64,000 nucleotides of DNA from Ooceraea biroi (Eukaryota > Arthropoda > Insecta > Hymenoptera > Formicidae). A program made the position numbers and the translations under genes. Positions 48,601-62,966 of this stretch are shown here, in pieces. Position 1 is the stretch's first letter; the number at the start of each line of letters is the position of its first letter. The notes beneath the pieces were generated by a model. The model was not told where the DNA came from and did no database searches. It saw only the letters and a program-made list of their open reading frames with translations. The stretch lies in the NCBI RefSeq assembly GCF_003672135.1, contig NC_039509.1:6324001-6388000 (forward strand), written 5' to 3'.

Positions 48601-51600
48601 TCTCTTGTTACGGCTATTTTGCAACGAAAGTTTCGTTTAGACTCTCATGTAACTACTAGAATATTTGAGCTAGCCTCGTGTACGCTTCTACGTGATCCAG
48701 CTACGAACCCGACTACGTCGAGTCGCGCCCGTAGTTTTCCTGTCAAGTCTGTTTCATACATGCTTTTTCCAGACCAAAGCAAAACATCTGCATGAAATTT
48801 ATTCATGCGTTTACTACGATGAAATAATCACAGAATAATCAGCTGCCGGGAGTTTCTCGCATATTACATTTGTTGCCCACGGAAGCGTAAATTGCCGGTC
48901 CATTGTAAATTAAACGACTTTATTCGAGGACTAATATTGTTAAAGGTTAATTCCCCCCAGATTTATGAAAACGTGACTAAATATGCATACAGCGCGCAAA
49001 AGAATCAAATGCTTTTGAGAATAGAATTACGATTGTAAAGAATAATATAAAAATACAATTTTCAATTAATGTCAGATCTGACATTTTCGATTCTGTGAAA
49101 TTAGTAGTATTTTTTTGAACACATAGTCGCAATACAGCAAATTTTTATTTTTACTAATTTTTTAATATGTCGTGCTCTTTTCGAATATTTATGGAATAAA
49201 ATCTGCAAATGAGAGTTTATGTGGCAACTTGTGTTTCGTAAAAATAATTATTTTTTAGTCAGCAGATTTAATTTGCCTCTGGCGGAAAATCGTCAGAACA
49301 TTACAAGCCATCTCTGACGGCTATATTACGAGACTATGGATCGCTTATAATACTAAATGCTTCCATTTAATTACAATTACTAGTTCTCCGCCACATAGCC
49401 AGTAATTACTAAAGTACAAGGTCGAAGCTTAAATGTAATAATGAAGATGCGTCGTTGTCTGTGTTAGTGTTTGGAATGAGAGAATCTAATTCGTATCAAA
49501 CGCCTCGATTCGTGAAATCGATGCCAACAAAGACTCGGTTGTTACTTTACGATTGTCAATAGCGTTTCTAGATCTACTTGGGTACAACATCCATCCTTAA
49601 CGTACAGTGTTTAATCTTCTACGGATAAATAACTTAACATAGAACTGGATAGTGTGTGTGTCATTCACGAAGCTGCGTTTATCGCAATAACTTTGAAACT
49701 ACAATCGATTATTCAATGTTATAGAGATACGAAACGATATATAAACATTCACATTTAACGAAAAGTATATGTAAAACTCGCTATTTTGTAGATTAAAATT
49801 TCCCACAAAGAATTATTATTAATTATGAATTCATTTGATGCAAACAGAATGTCGTAGAAGGCAATTTATTTGTTTCATTCTAATTTTGCACGCGTTCATT
49901 TGCATTTTGCAGATCATAACAATACGACACGTTATACTACGAACGCATCGATGAACAATCAGCAGGGGATTGTCATCCTTCTGCAGCCACAACCCACGTA
50001 CATGCGTACACTGTTACGTCCCATTACTATATTCGCATCAAACAGTATTGACATTGCGCAACTGTCTCTTCTCGGTCAAGACCGAAGGATTCAATGGTAC
50101 CAGATAAAACCGTCAAAGACGTTTCGAGAATGCAAGAATATCATTTGCGGAGTCGCGTAAATGCAATACGGCAACGATAAAATCCGCTGTGCTTCTAATT
50201 AGCCAGATGCTAATGGCGTCGTTAAATCCTTAATGAAACAATCAGTAATAAAGATACTAAAACCCATAGTCGCATCCTCGAACCGTCGCCGTTAAATCTC
50301 GCAACCTTCGGTAAAACGATTCGCTGTCTTCAAGGTATTCTCCCCCGAGTCGTTGGAAGATCATGCGAGAAACTTCTCGCATGGAAGGTCAGATTATTCC
50401 ATGCGTAAGTAAAATGCGAAAGTGAAGTGACACTGATTTATCGCGCGGAAGAGATTAAGGAGGGACGATTTGCCGCGGCAATAAACACTTCGAATACTGA
50501 TAACACTCGAGTTGGCAAGTTCCGTGTCCGTAAATGTTACTGAGGTTCTTCATTCCCTTCTCACATAGAAGGTAGAAGAATAACTTTAACATTTTCTCCC
50601 TATTAGCGGTTCGGGCTTTTAATTGCAGCTTAATGGGTATAATAGAAAAGGTCAGAAAAGAAGAGAGAGATGTGCGCGCTGTAATCTTCATTATTTTGAT
50701 ATAATATATTAACGAGATGTATAGGAGCAAAATTTAATTAAATACTTTGCGACCGACAGTTTCAAATATTTTTTATGATATACAAAGCATGCATTAATTT
50801 TTTAAATATATTGGACGTATAAATTTTCATATTTTATTACGAAAGTTTCTACAATGCGTTACGACATGAGTAATTGTCTATAAGAAATAAAATTCAGTAT
50901 TGAAAATTATATAGCAATCATTGCTGTTTATTAAGGTCTTTGAAATGTTGTATGTTAAACATCGTATTGGGACGGAACACAGATTTTTTTTTAACAAATG
51001 GTTAAACGTTGAGAGGCACGAGAACGAGGGAATGACAATGACAAAGAGAAAAGAGAAAGAAGGGAGAAAAAGAGCGTCGTACCATGGAAAAATAATTCGT
51101 GCTGTTTCTCGTGGGATAATATCAAAGTGGCAGCATGCGGGACAAATCGATGCTTGCGCTATTATAAAACTCGGTTGAATTGCAGCAGGCGGCGCCGCAG
51201 TGATGAGATTACGTCGACGTATTAGCATGAAATCGATGAATCAATGACGGTCGCACAGTCGCTTTCGTTTACCTACCCTCGGCCACGATCAACATCCTCG
51301 TGAAGAAAGTCAATGGAAACTTCGCCAAAGTATAAAAACCGCTTAGAATTTCGTCACTTTTCGTCGGAAATTCTTGGCACGTCTACGGAATACTTGAATT
51401 ATCATCGATTTTTCATGGAGCGCAACGGATTACAAAGTTTTGTTTGCGGATTACAAAGTTGAAAAGACTTTGCTGGCTAAAAAAAGCGTATCGATAGACC
51501 GAAATGACATGAAAAGTTACATGGGCGGCATAAAAGCTGCGTACGTATGCACGTGGGATTCGCGGAGGTGGCGCATACAAGTAGGTCAGACTCTGTCCTG

Positions 51601-52430
51601 ACCCAGATGATTGCAGTTGAGTGACGTCATGAGTAACCTCCCTTAATCTTCCCCTTGCCCTCCCACAGTAACGTGAGCACCCTAGTCAAAGTGCGGGCCA
51701 CGCTAAGCACCTTAGTTAAGATAGAGCCGCCACTCTTTTTCGCGTCTGCCTTCCCTTCGAATCGCCTTGAAGAGAAACAGCTTCACGACAGGCGAGTCTT
51801 GAAATTCGCAAGCGCAGAAATTCGCGCTTTCCACGTGCATGACGCACGTGGCACTACACGCGAAAGATATGTGACACGATAATCACACATATAATGCACT
51901 CGCGCAAATGAGCCGTAAATCAGGCAGTATTATTTTCGGCGCACGCATCTGCAATTTACCCCGAAACACTGGTGAACTTGCCACGTAAATGCAACTGTAA
52001 AATTCACGTTGGTCGATTGCTATCGCGAGTCGTTTCATTATCAGGACACTGGTGTACAACAGGACTGAGTTACAGACCTTCGTTTGCGCGCTGCAGAGTT
52101 TGCAGCGATATTATCGTCGTTTAAACGGACGGCGAACTGAACAGGAGAGCAGCGTTACTATTTTCTGCATATCATGGATATCTTTTAGTTGTTACTGGTT
52201 TAATAATAATATATTGATTTCTTAATGATCCAATGATCTCTTTACTAATTCTTTCTCATTTTCTTATCAGCTTTAATTTAAGATCAAGATTTACGTATTC
52301 CTATACACGCGATGCAATAACATGTTTAATTTGCTCATGATTTAATATATTGCAAATTTAACTAAATAGCATTAATTTAAATAAATAGCATTAACGTTTG
52401 ATAGAGATGCAACGCTCAGAATACAGCGTA
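42605..52430. other. No gene recognised (9.8 kb)
   Basis: Mixed AT-rich and CpG-rich DNA. Open frames at 42671-42937 (minus), 42777-43097 (plus), 44539-44823 (minus) and 45155-45578 (several frames) have no recognised family and mostly overlap each other on opposite strands. No RNA gene, no transposon ends other than those listed. Confidence 0.5.
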
Positions 52431-52432
52431 TA

Positions 52433-53165
52433 CAGGGTGTCCCGGGTTTTAACCGACAAACTGCGGGAGCATATTCTACTAGTGGAAATAAGAAAAAATT
52501 CTTATATCGAGTTTGCTTAGAAATGCTTTATTACAAAGTTATAAACCAATATTGAAAAGAAATATCAGATAAGTAACAACGGAACATAGTGTAGAATTTG
52601 CAAGGTCGAAGATGTTTATGTTACGTGTATTCACATGTATTCATGTTCACTATGTTGAAACGATTCAGTATGATTGTTACTTTCACAACAGTAGCTGTTA
52701 GATTTCAATCGTCGTGTCAACTAGCAATTACTATCAGAATGCCAAAAGTGTTTTCAAATGAGGAATACACTGATATTCATTTCGTGTACGGATTCTGTGA
52801 CGGAAATGCACGAGCTGCCGTACGAGAGTATCAACGTAGATTTCCTAACAGGAGAGTACCAGATAGATTTAAAGCAACGAATTACTAATTCAGTTACTGA
52901 GATACAACAAATTCTGTACTACGTCGATGTCTAGCTTGTATCGATGTGCAAGGACAACATTTTGAAATGCGTCACTAAATCATTGCGTAGATAATTTTTA
53001 TTTTTGTGAAAAAATCCGTTGTTACTTATCTCATATTTCTTTTCAATATTGGTTTATAACTTTGTAACAAAGCATTTCTAAGCAAACTCGATATAAGAAT
53101 TTTTTCTTATTTCCACTAGTAGAATATGCTCCCGCAGTTTGTCGGTTAAAACCCGGGACACCCTG
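52433..53165 (+). mobile_element. Non-autonomous mariner-like element, copy B (733 bp)
   Basis: Same length, orientation and structure as copy A, with roughly eight to ten single-base differences counted by eye and no indels. Inverted repeats at 52433-52583 and 53015-53165. TA flanks at 52431-52432 and 53166-53167. Confidence 0.95.
52739..52888 (+). pseudogene. Transposase N-terminal remnant in copy B
   Basis: Same 49-codon fragment as in copy A with one amino-acid difference (PDRF instead of PDKF), followed by the same premature stop and frameshifted C-terminal remnant. Confidence 0.75.
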
Positions 53166-53167
53166 TA

Positions 53168-56100
53168 TATTCTAGTACAGCGAAACATATAATGTTTCTG
53201 CAGAATCCAGATTACACTCACGCGAACTAAACTCATAACTTAAACAAAGCGAACGGTACTCTGATTTGCAACATCGCGCAAACTGCAAACGATTTTCGTC
53301 ACCGAACTTTGTTGGGATCGTATAATCAATTCGCGTGTTCATATCAAAAGCGTACAAGATTACCGGGCGCAGACGAACTGTAAATTACACTTCCGTAGAA
53401 TTTAAGATACTCTTGCCGTTACATATGTATCCTCAAACCCTTGACGCCGGATGTTTATTACATATCCATTACGGAGCACGCGGAAGGTAGACACCTCCAT
53501 CTTTCACGAAATGGAATAATGTTGTCAACACGACATTAATAGCTAATTTATATTCCCTTCTGATTTAGTAAGAGATTATCTCATTAAGAAAGATGTAATG
53601 CTATTAATATGAGACACGAACGCAATTTTTCTCGCTCTATTTTACGCAAGAAAATTCCGCATTGAACAAAATAATAGTAAGAACAATGAAAAAGGAAAAA
53701 AGAGAAACATGCGACTTTTCATAACAGAAATGCGCAGCTGCATCTGGTAATTGCGCTGGTGCATAGGAATAGCCAATAATCGTTGGAAGTTAGCATGACG
53801 ACAGAGATTCCATTCTCTTCTTTTTATGTCTCCTCGTGTATCCTCATTTAACGTAAGATAAAGCATCCTTCGCTTACACAAATCATTTCGGAAAGTCTGC
53901 CTTGTTACGCGGAACATCCTATTTTTCAACGTCATCACGTTGAACCATTTTCTTTCTTTGGTGACAACTACGGTTTTATTAATCAAAGATATAAGAAGAT
54001 TGATGCGAAGAGAGCAGATGGAGAATTATTTAAATCTCGCGTTTTCAAAGGTTCTCAATCTTCATCAGTGATTCAGAATCTGTCGCAGCTGCATATCGAT
54101 CTCGTTGACTGTATCGCTCGATCGCGAGACAGATGACCCGCATAAAATGGGATACGGTAAATGATCCCGTTACTGATTCTCGCATATTACTGGACGTATA
54201 GACGGTGTCCAGTATAATCCTCGCATATTTGCATAATACATCAGTCGAGCATCACCGACGAGAAGCATGCATGTGACATTTTACACGTGATGCAGCTGCA
54301 TGCTGCATACGAAAACGCGTGTCTGTATGTGAGAAATGAGACTGGCCAGCATTTTCCGAATATTCTGAATATTTCGAATATTAATAATACCTACTCAATA
54401 TTCGCGTTCAAATATATATTAATATGATAATGACAGGTAGTTTTTCTACAAAATATTGATGATAATCAATATACTCTGTAAAAGTATTTGACAACAATTA
54501 ATATTTTCCGATTAACGAGATAATAGATGGTACTCCGTGGGCATCCAATCCTAAAGACTTACTCTGTCGACGTCTCGCGTAGGTCGAAGAGGTATCCTAC
54601 GCGGCGGTCGATACTCGCTATGTTTGCGCGGCCTCATTTCTGATTTCCCTTTGTTCCTACAAGCTTTAGGTTTGCCATTTTTCCATAGACATAACTTTTA
54701 ACCCTTTCCACTCGCTGATAGAACAGTACAATGTTATGGCGTTATACTTGCATGCACAGCTACGCACTGTGAAATTGTCCTGAATTTCATACATCCACAA
54801 TAGCTATACAGACTGAGAAGTCAGTATTACCATTATTATCGATGTATATTAGAGAAGTTAGTATTACACTCATGATAGAGATAGAAATTATCATTCGACC
54901 CTAGAGGATCCCTCGGAGGATACGATAATGATTCTGCGATTGATATGGTTTAACAAATATGGAATTGACTTCTCTTCGAGAATTTAAGGCATGCTTCTTG
55001 CGTAGTTTTTAATTTTTAACGAAATCTATCGAGCGATGTGACCAGATGTCGTAAATTTACCGCGCATTATTTCATGCGTGAGGCAAATGTAATCTCACTG
55101 TAATGTCATTAAAACTGCACGCCCAGTCCTTGTGTCAAGCAAATTCCCAACGTGCAGCAACTACGGTTCTAACGACCGTTACTGTTTGCGGCCAAAGTTA
55201 AATTTGGAATGTTCTTGATAACAAGGAGTGTTAGGCTGTTGCTGATTACTCGTCGGTTGGTCTATCCAAACTCACAACTCGAACATGATTTGTCTTCGCA
55301 TTGTCCTAATACAATTTTCGCAAGCTTATTTCATTCTTGTTTCATTATTGTTCTTTTCACTTGCGTATTCATTCTTCTTTCTTTTCATGATTAAATATGG
55401 ATGAATAAATATAAAATGATTTCTTGCAATGAAAAATATATGCAATGTACAAAATAACACGTCTTAATTGATAAATATGTTACACTTAAGGAAGGTACAC
55501 AATTATAAAAATCAATATATATGATCACGATATTGTCATGTATTATTTTTCATCGAGATTATTTGTCTAGGATAATGGCTATCAGAATAAGCATAGATAA
55601 TCAATTATCTAAAGCATCGTCACTGTAAACCAATACAAATGATGTTCATATATTCTGTGTCAGCGTATCTTGTTATCTTTCAGTAGATCGATAGAGAACT
55701 ACATATTGATGAATAATACATGCTGGGTTATATCAACTAGAAGTGTAAACCAAAGAAAATATACATCATGAAAATTAAAATCAGAAGTTAACAAGTTGCG
55801 TCCATGCATAAATGTTAATTGAGTTGCAAATTGAATTGCTTAATATAATAACTATTAGGAATAATATATCTGCAACACATCGCGCGATAAATTATGCCTG
55901 AAGTTACTTATCTTGTTCCGACATCGCGTGCTGCATCGACAAGAAAGTTTTCATGGTAAGTTTTTCTTTTCCATAGGATATTTGAAAATATCCTCACAAT
56001 TTGGATATCGCATTCTCTTCGGCATCCAAATTGCGCGCTTTCTCGTCGCGGGGATTTAATTAATGTCAAATGCGACGCAATAAAAGTGAGTCGAAGGCGC

Positions 56101-59100
56101 TGGAAAAGTATCCTGTGAGCGCAAGCTACCAAGTTCAAGGGTGCGCCTGGAAAGCCAGCGACGTTGTAGAATGCACAACCGAGGCTCCATTTTCCCTTAC
56201 GAGACACCTGTCACAGCACACCGCGTCGATGGTCGCACAGAGAGGAACTCACACAGGCAACGGGAAAACCTTTGCAGTCCGTAAAACCCGTATTATACAG
56301 GCGATGGTAAATTGGGACGCGGTTACATTTGCTTCGGACGACGTGCTCGCTAATGGAAAAAGGACGGCGTGTTTGTTGCGACACGCCGATGCAACGAACA
56401 GCAACACTTGACTGTGTACCACGAATGATACGATCGGCGAAAAAGGTTCCGTCGATCACAATTTGTGTCGAATATGTGAAAAAATATCGGCAGTTCTATG
56501 TTTTAAAACGAGCGAGTAGAAAGTTTAGATGCGATAATTGTTGGAAGAGCAAGCATAGCTCTCTTGTAACTCTATTACGTATTTAATCCACAGGAAAATC
56601 CGCTTATCATCTGATAATACGATTGACGGTAATTCGTAGAACGGTAATACAGTCATTTAGATAATTATCTAAATGAGAAATACAATAAATGCGCCAGAAA
56701 ATTGTATCGAATTGACGTGATTACACTCTTAATGCGAAACATTTTTTAATCAGCGATGCGCAAATACTTATGAAAAAGATATTTCGCGTCACATTTTGAG
56801 CCGCGCGTTATATCTTTCCCAATTGCAAGTTGCTCGAATGCGAACTTCATAAATTATTCATTAAATATTCGTAGACGCAATCAAACTCCCTAGCGTCGTC
56901 TCTCGCGCGGCTCCGCGTTTAAAATGACATTATTCTGCACGTGTGGAGCAGAAGAAGAAAGAAAAGACAGAGCGGCGAAAAGTAAAACGAATTTGCGAAT
57001 GCAAATTGTCGGTGGGTTGACCTTTCGAAATAATTCTATCAGCCGGATTGGCTGCTTTAAGCTTGCAGCTTATGGAATTTATTTGATACGAGATGCTTGA
57101 TTGTCAGGCATTCGATAATTAGTTATGCCTACAGCATTTCTCTCGTACCTATCTGCCATTTCTGTCGGTATTTATGTATTTTTTTACCTTGAGTAATGTG
57201 CGCATGATGCTGGTGAAATAAAATTAAATCGGTAAGTATTTTGTACTATCTTACGTTATAGTTGATATACGTATAAGTTGCATAAGTGTTACAAAAATAA
57301 GTTAGAAGTCTAGAAAATTCCTTATACGAATTTCACAAAACTTTTTCGAATAAGAGGTAAAAGTAATAATTCCGTCCTAATTTTAGAATCGATTGTACAC
57401 GAAATCGTACACGTATCTGTGAAAACACAATACAAGCGCGGACGAAATTACCGCGTTAATACAATGCGGAAAAGCTACGTGAGTGGTTAAAGTGGCACTA
57501 ACCTTTCCAGTAAACGGTAGATTGCTCACGAACATTACATTTAAGCGAAAAAATTCAGCGAGCTGAGAAACGAGCTGGGAGATGAGAAACGATAATAGAG
57601 AACGGAAAGTAGCCGCTCTGACGCTCTGACCCTCCATTTAAAGGGTTGACAAGAAATTTGCGCCACGGCATAATCTTGTAAGATTATGGCAGCAAGGTAG
57701 TCTACTCGCTATTTCTGTCTTCTCTGCCTCTCTCTCTCTCTTCTTAACTCTCTAGTTTTAGCTGAAAAATCACTAAGAAATATTATGAAGCACTCGATTT
57801 CTGGCAAACGAAATCTTTTCCAGCAATCTCGAGATTTTCTCGTAAATTTCATTTATTCTCATGGTTGGTTTGTTTCTCAGAAATCTTTTTAAAGCATATT
57901 TTTTGAATAACTGAATTTTTATGAAAAATTAATAATTCTTATAATATGAAGAAAAATTTTTCTCTCTCGCTTTGATATACAATTTTATAAATTTGGAAGA
58001 AAAAACTCTTTATAAACTAGCTTGTATCAATAATTTTACTAATTCTCCGATTTGTCTGACACGAATAAATCTACGAGATAATATATCTCTCTAACGCGTG
58101 GCAGGTGCAGGAAGGAGATAATTGGACTCGGTTCAAGGAAAAATGGGAGTGATCCCTGTTCGGTTACCGTTTTTCAGGGAAACGAGAAAACTTTCGATCT
58201 CGATTAACGCGAATCGACTAATACAATTTCAGTTTTAAAGCGCATGATCGAACTTGCGTATTGCTATGAGTATCCTTTTTTTACGGAACAGGCATTTCGA
58301 CTTTCATCTTAATAGTTCAATACCGCAATGCAGAACGCAGAACAACGAATTCCTCGACAAGAAGTATCGTCCTACACGTTCTTGATGCCCATTCAAAATT
58401 GCGACACGTCGATAGAAATTCTTCGATGCACCGTGAAAGTTCGATATTTGAACACAGCGCATCTTCCATCGAGTTCAATGTGGCTCCATACAACATGAAT
58501 AATACCTCAACGTGGGCCACACCTACCGCGTTTATACTGAATTAAATAAAATCCTCTTGCATTATTTACTTCGTTTCTCCCATCCGCGTTGCTATTGAAT
58601 ATGTTAGCTCAAATTTTTGTGAACTAACATCCTCAAAGTCCCCGAGTATCGTGGGATATTTTTGGAATATTCGCGTCTCGTTAATATATCGACAATGCAT
58701 ATCTAGGCGTAATATAGTGCGGCGAGAACATTTTAATCCCCCAGTTTAATCCCAAGTTTGAGAAATTGCGACATGAAAGATGCATCGGGAAACTTTATAC
58801 ACGAAATATCGAGTTTCCAAGTAGATTACGCACTTTATTGTGCTCGGGATCGTGATAGTCAATTATATGACAATTAATTTGGTAAATTGCGTACAATGCA
58901 TGTAATAATATACTTCGTAATCAGTTATGCGAAACTTCCAAATTCCCAAATTGCTGTCTAATCTAGTGATAATTGCCGAAGAATCAGGTCAAGTTCAATC
59001 GAACTGAATGAGAGCAAAATTCGTGATTTGCGTCTTCTTTGTTTCGAGTTAAATTAATTACACGTAGTACAGTTTATCTCTTTTTCGTTCCGGACTAATT

Positions 59101-61420
59101 AGTCTTTAAGCTCGCTTTCGTATTCAACGTAGCTGTCGTGTCTGTCGTTTGTTATGACAATGAAACATTTAATTACCACTATGTCCAACAATAATACGGT
59201 GCGTAATGAATGATGCCTTAATGAATGCTAAAGGTGTTACTTGTTTGACAATACAATTTAAAGTTATTAATTAAACAACACATCCATGTCAAAATTAGTA
59301 TATATCATAATAAAAAAACAGCTTAGTTTTTTTTATTAATCGGTTATTTCAAAGTAATAAAAAAAGAAACGTTATAATCTTTCATGCATTATTTTATACC
59401 GTCTATGACAAGTTACGTGCGAAATCTGTTCGTTACCTAGCAGATTATGCTTAAAGCTCGAAAATTTCGCATACATGAACGTTCTCTCAAATTTAGAAAC
59501 GAGTACAGTCGAGCGCGTTCAAGCTGACGGTTAGTCGATGTATGGCGAATGTGTCTCGCCAGTTAAATTCGGCTCTGGCAACGGCGTTTTATTATTTAAC
59601 TCGTCGTCAGAGTTGACAGAGATATACCGCAAAGTGCTTATTCTCATCTTTAAAAAACTGCATAAAAGCAGGATCGAACTGATTCGGCGGTTGCTGACTT
59701 TATCTCCGCGATACGGTCTCATCGAGAGATACGGCTGTCAAAATTTTTCGCTCGGAACGAGAAAACAGATGCAAGGGATCCACTCGGGAAAGAGAAACTG
59801 TTTTTTCCCGACCGCTGTTTTTGGGATGTGATTTATGTCATAAAAGTTGGGCCGACCAGCGCAAGAGTGATCGCGCACGAATATTCACGTCAAGAACCGA
59901 TAGACGCGCATCAACATGAGCAATACATCCAACTCTTGTTAAGGTCAAAGCTCGATATCGATCAATCGTGAAGTATTTTACTGAAGACTCTCTAGCTCAT
60001 AGCAACGATGTAATATTGACGACGCGATGCGTGAACGACCATGAGTGTTGCGAGATCGGTTATCAGGCTGATTGCCTCAGAAAAGCGCGGCAAAGTAGTC
60101 TAGTAATAAAACATCAGACTTATAACCACGAGGAAACCGCGGCTTCAAGTTGATCACTTGATCACAGGAATTTTATTTCAATCTGCGCCCTCTATAAATC
60201 AAATAACTGGGAAAACTCAAGTATACTCAAGAACTGGGCTCCGTCTTTCGAAAGAGAGTTAAGTCATCGTTACTCCCTTTCCATTATGTGGTACTTCTTA
60301 TTCTCAGGGTTGGACTAACCACCTGTCCATTATCTTTTAGCTGGAATCAGGTGGAAGAATATATCAAAAATTTTCTTTAGAAAAGAATTACCTCGCGACG
60401 GCGAAATGGCCTAGCTTCCGCTACTAAGAAGTCTCTATCTATTTTTCAGGCAGCCTACTATCATTTGATGTTGCAAATGCGAATTTCTGAGATATACCTC
60501 TATTTCCAACATGGATTCCTGATTCAGATCTCGGAAGATTTCGAAAGAGACAATCATCAGCTTATCAATAATTCATTTTATAAAAAATATCTGATGCATG
60601 TTATCAAGATGTCTTTGCAACATGTTGCACCGAAATAACGGATCATTTGCGCGAGTCATCGTTTAATGAAATGAACTAGCTATCAGTCTGTTGTAACCTT
60701 GAGCTGTCAGCGAAATCCGTCAGCATCTGGAATCGACGTTCGATACACATGGATGTATAGGCAGGTACACGGGAGAACAGGGAATACCATATGCGTGGAG
60801 CGGTGAGCGACAGAGCGGAGAAAGTTCAAGGCTCACGGGCCATCGATTCTCATCAGCCGCACAGCGGTGGTGCACCGGCCAGAGATGGAGCAAATAAGAA
60901 AAAAAGACGAGAAAGAGCGGATGTCGCCGAGGGTAAAAAGATACGTTTAATCCTGTTGATTTTGCCGACGGCAAACCCATGGAGAAGTAACTACCACGTC
61001 CCGTGTTTAAATTTGATGATCCAGTGAAAGACTACAAGAAGATCCGTAAATAAATAGACCGTAATCACGGTAAGTAGAAGAAACGATTTAACAAGAAACA
61101 GCTGTTTTGGTGTCGAGAATTACATGTATTTACGAGAAAAGGATAAACGAAGAGTTATCCTGAAACTATTGAGTTAGAGATTATTTAAATAAAATTTATA
61201 TCGAAGAAAACTGCTCCTTAACGCTTTGCAGTTAAATATGAAATAGAAATGTCATGAAAGAGAGAATATGATAAAATAAGGCTTACTTTATTGCGAGAAC
61301 AGTCGGAACAAGAAGAGGAATTGCCTTTGCGAACGACAAATAAAAACTACCAGTTACAAACGATCGAACAACACGAAAGAAAAACCTCCCTTGCAGACCT
61401 GTTTAAGTGATTATTTGCAG
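53168..61420. other. No gene recognised
   Basis: AT-rich with CpG-rich patches. Open frames at 55908-56459, 59531-59831 and 60720-61027 overlap on both strands and match no family known to me. A CT run lies at 57726-57742. Confidence 0.5.
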
Positions 61421-61536
61421 GGGTTGGCGAGGGATTAAGAGTTTCGATGGCGACGGCTGGCTTTGCCGTTATCGCCAGTTTTTTGCGGAAGTCCGTGCAC
61501 AAACCGGGAGATGTTCGCGACGGTGATGCCAACGAT
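61421..61536 (+). CDS. Weak candidate first coding exon
   Basis: An acceptor (TGATTATTTGCAG) ends at 61420, an ATG stands at 61447, and 30 codons (MATAGFAVIASFLRKSVHKP...) run to a strong GTGAGT donor at 61537 in phase 0. It lies in a CpG-rich block with CG runs just downstream. No homology recognised and no partner exon found, so this may be chance. Confidence 0.2.
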
Positions 61537-61644
61537 GTGAGTCAGCCCTTGTTAGTGTAGTCGGGTCTCAAACCAAGGGGGTGGTATTGCGGATCAATAC
61601 CAACTGCCCCTATTCTTCAGCTGTATATGCACGCCGTGTAGTAT

Positions 61645-61684
61645 CGCGCGCGCGGCGAGACAGACTTGATACGCGCGCGCGCGC
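61645..61684. repeat. Two CG dinucleotide runs
   Basis: (CG)5 at 61645-61654 and a 13-nt alternating CG run at 61672-61684, separated by 17 bp. Such runs are rare in AT-rich DNA and can adopt Z-form. Confidence 0.85.
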
Positions 61685-62910
61685 TCGAGCCGCTTCCGTC
61701 GCGCGTAATGTGCGTGCTCGCCTACGTGCAATGTGCATCTTGGTTTGTTTGAAGTACTCTTCCTCCTCCTCTCTCTCCAAAAAATCAAGTTTTAATGTAA
61801 TTTCTCCCTTTTCCGCCGATTTCTCCCACTAACGTGTACTAAATAATAATATTGTGCTACTAAATAATACAATTTAAAATGAATGAAACATTACTAAATG
61901 ATACATATTACATAGTAAAAGATCACAATAATTCGCCATCGATGACTAGATGATGAACTAGACTTACTAGACTATTACAGTCTTGTGCTGTTTCGGCTGA
62001 CTTTACTCGGCCTATCCACTTGTTGGTCAGTTTTAGTGATGAAAGTCATGCTTTGATCAAACGCGCCAGAATATGTTATAATATCGCGATGCTCGTTTCT
62101 TCATTTTTTTCTCAATTTCAATTTGATTACTCGAAGGGCCAGTAATACATATGTGGGATGAACAGTCTCTCTCAGCTTTGGAAATTATCGTTGATACATT
62201 GTGGTTTATTTATCTCACAGGATTATTGCGTCATTTTTAAGAGGATTTCCGACTGTGACGTTTCGCACTACAGTAATACACTATCCCGCTAGTCACACGT
62301 TTATAATTAAAAATACAAATACATCTTCATGTAATATGAAAGCTATTATGCACTGATGCATGAGAATAAGCCGTTACGCCTGTCCGAGTCTAATTGCACG
62401 AACAGGAAACTTTTAATTTAATTCTCAAGTCTTAGCTCTGGAGATAGAAGTTATATAAGAGTTTTCCTCGTAATTATTCTGAGTGATTTATAAAGACAAT
62501 TTATTCTTGTAAATGTGATAAAAATAAAAATGTTTCACGACTTTTTACATTATTGTATCTATTTACGATTTCAAAAAACTACTTCAACATTTTTCTAGAT
62601 AAGTTCTTAATTTCATAAAACTTTGGCGTAAGAATGTATACATGTTTTATTTGTTTTCTTGAAAAGACTGAAGAAGCTTGAGAAACCAGGAAATGAAGGT
62701 ACTAATTACAAACGAAGTCTCGTGCTACTTTTACGAAGTTTCAAAAGATTCTTATCCAAAATGCATTATGTAAACTGAAGTGAGACGTATTCACTTTCCC
62801 GTAAATATCTAAGTTATCAGACAAAAAAGGGTTATTATATAGATGCATTTTACATCGGATGTATAGAGAAAGTGTAGAGGACAAAGCGAGTTCAAATGAT
62901 ATCATAAAAC
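61685..62910. other. No gene recognised
   Basis: AT-rich sequence without recognisable coding or RNA features. Confidence 0.55.
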
Positions 62911-62966
62911 TTCTCTCGTTACGAGAATCGAACTTCCGAACTAACCACGACTGAGCCATCGACTTT
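62911..62966 (-). repeat. Truncated tRNA-derived (SINE-like) fragment
   Basis: Minus strand reads GATGGCTCAGTCGTGGTTAG then AGTTCGATTCTCGTAACGAG. The first resembles a Pol III A box, the second a B box. They are only about a dozen bases apart, so the anticodon arm is missing and the fragment cannot be a working tRNA. A tRNA-derived SINE remnant is the likeliest explanation. Confidence 0.45.
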
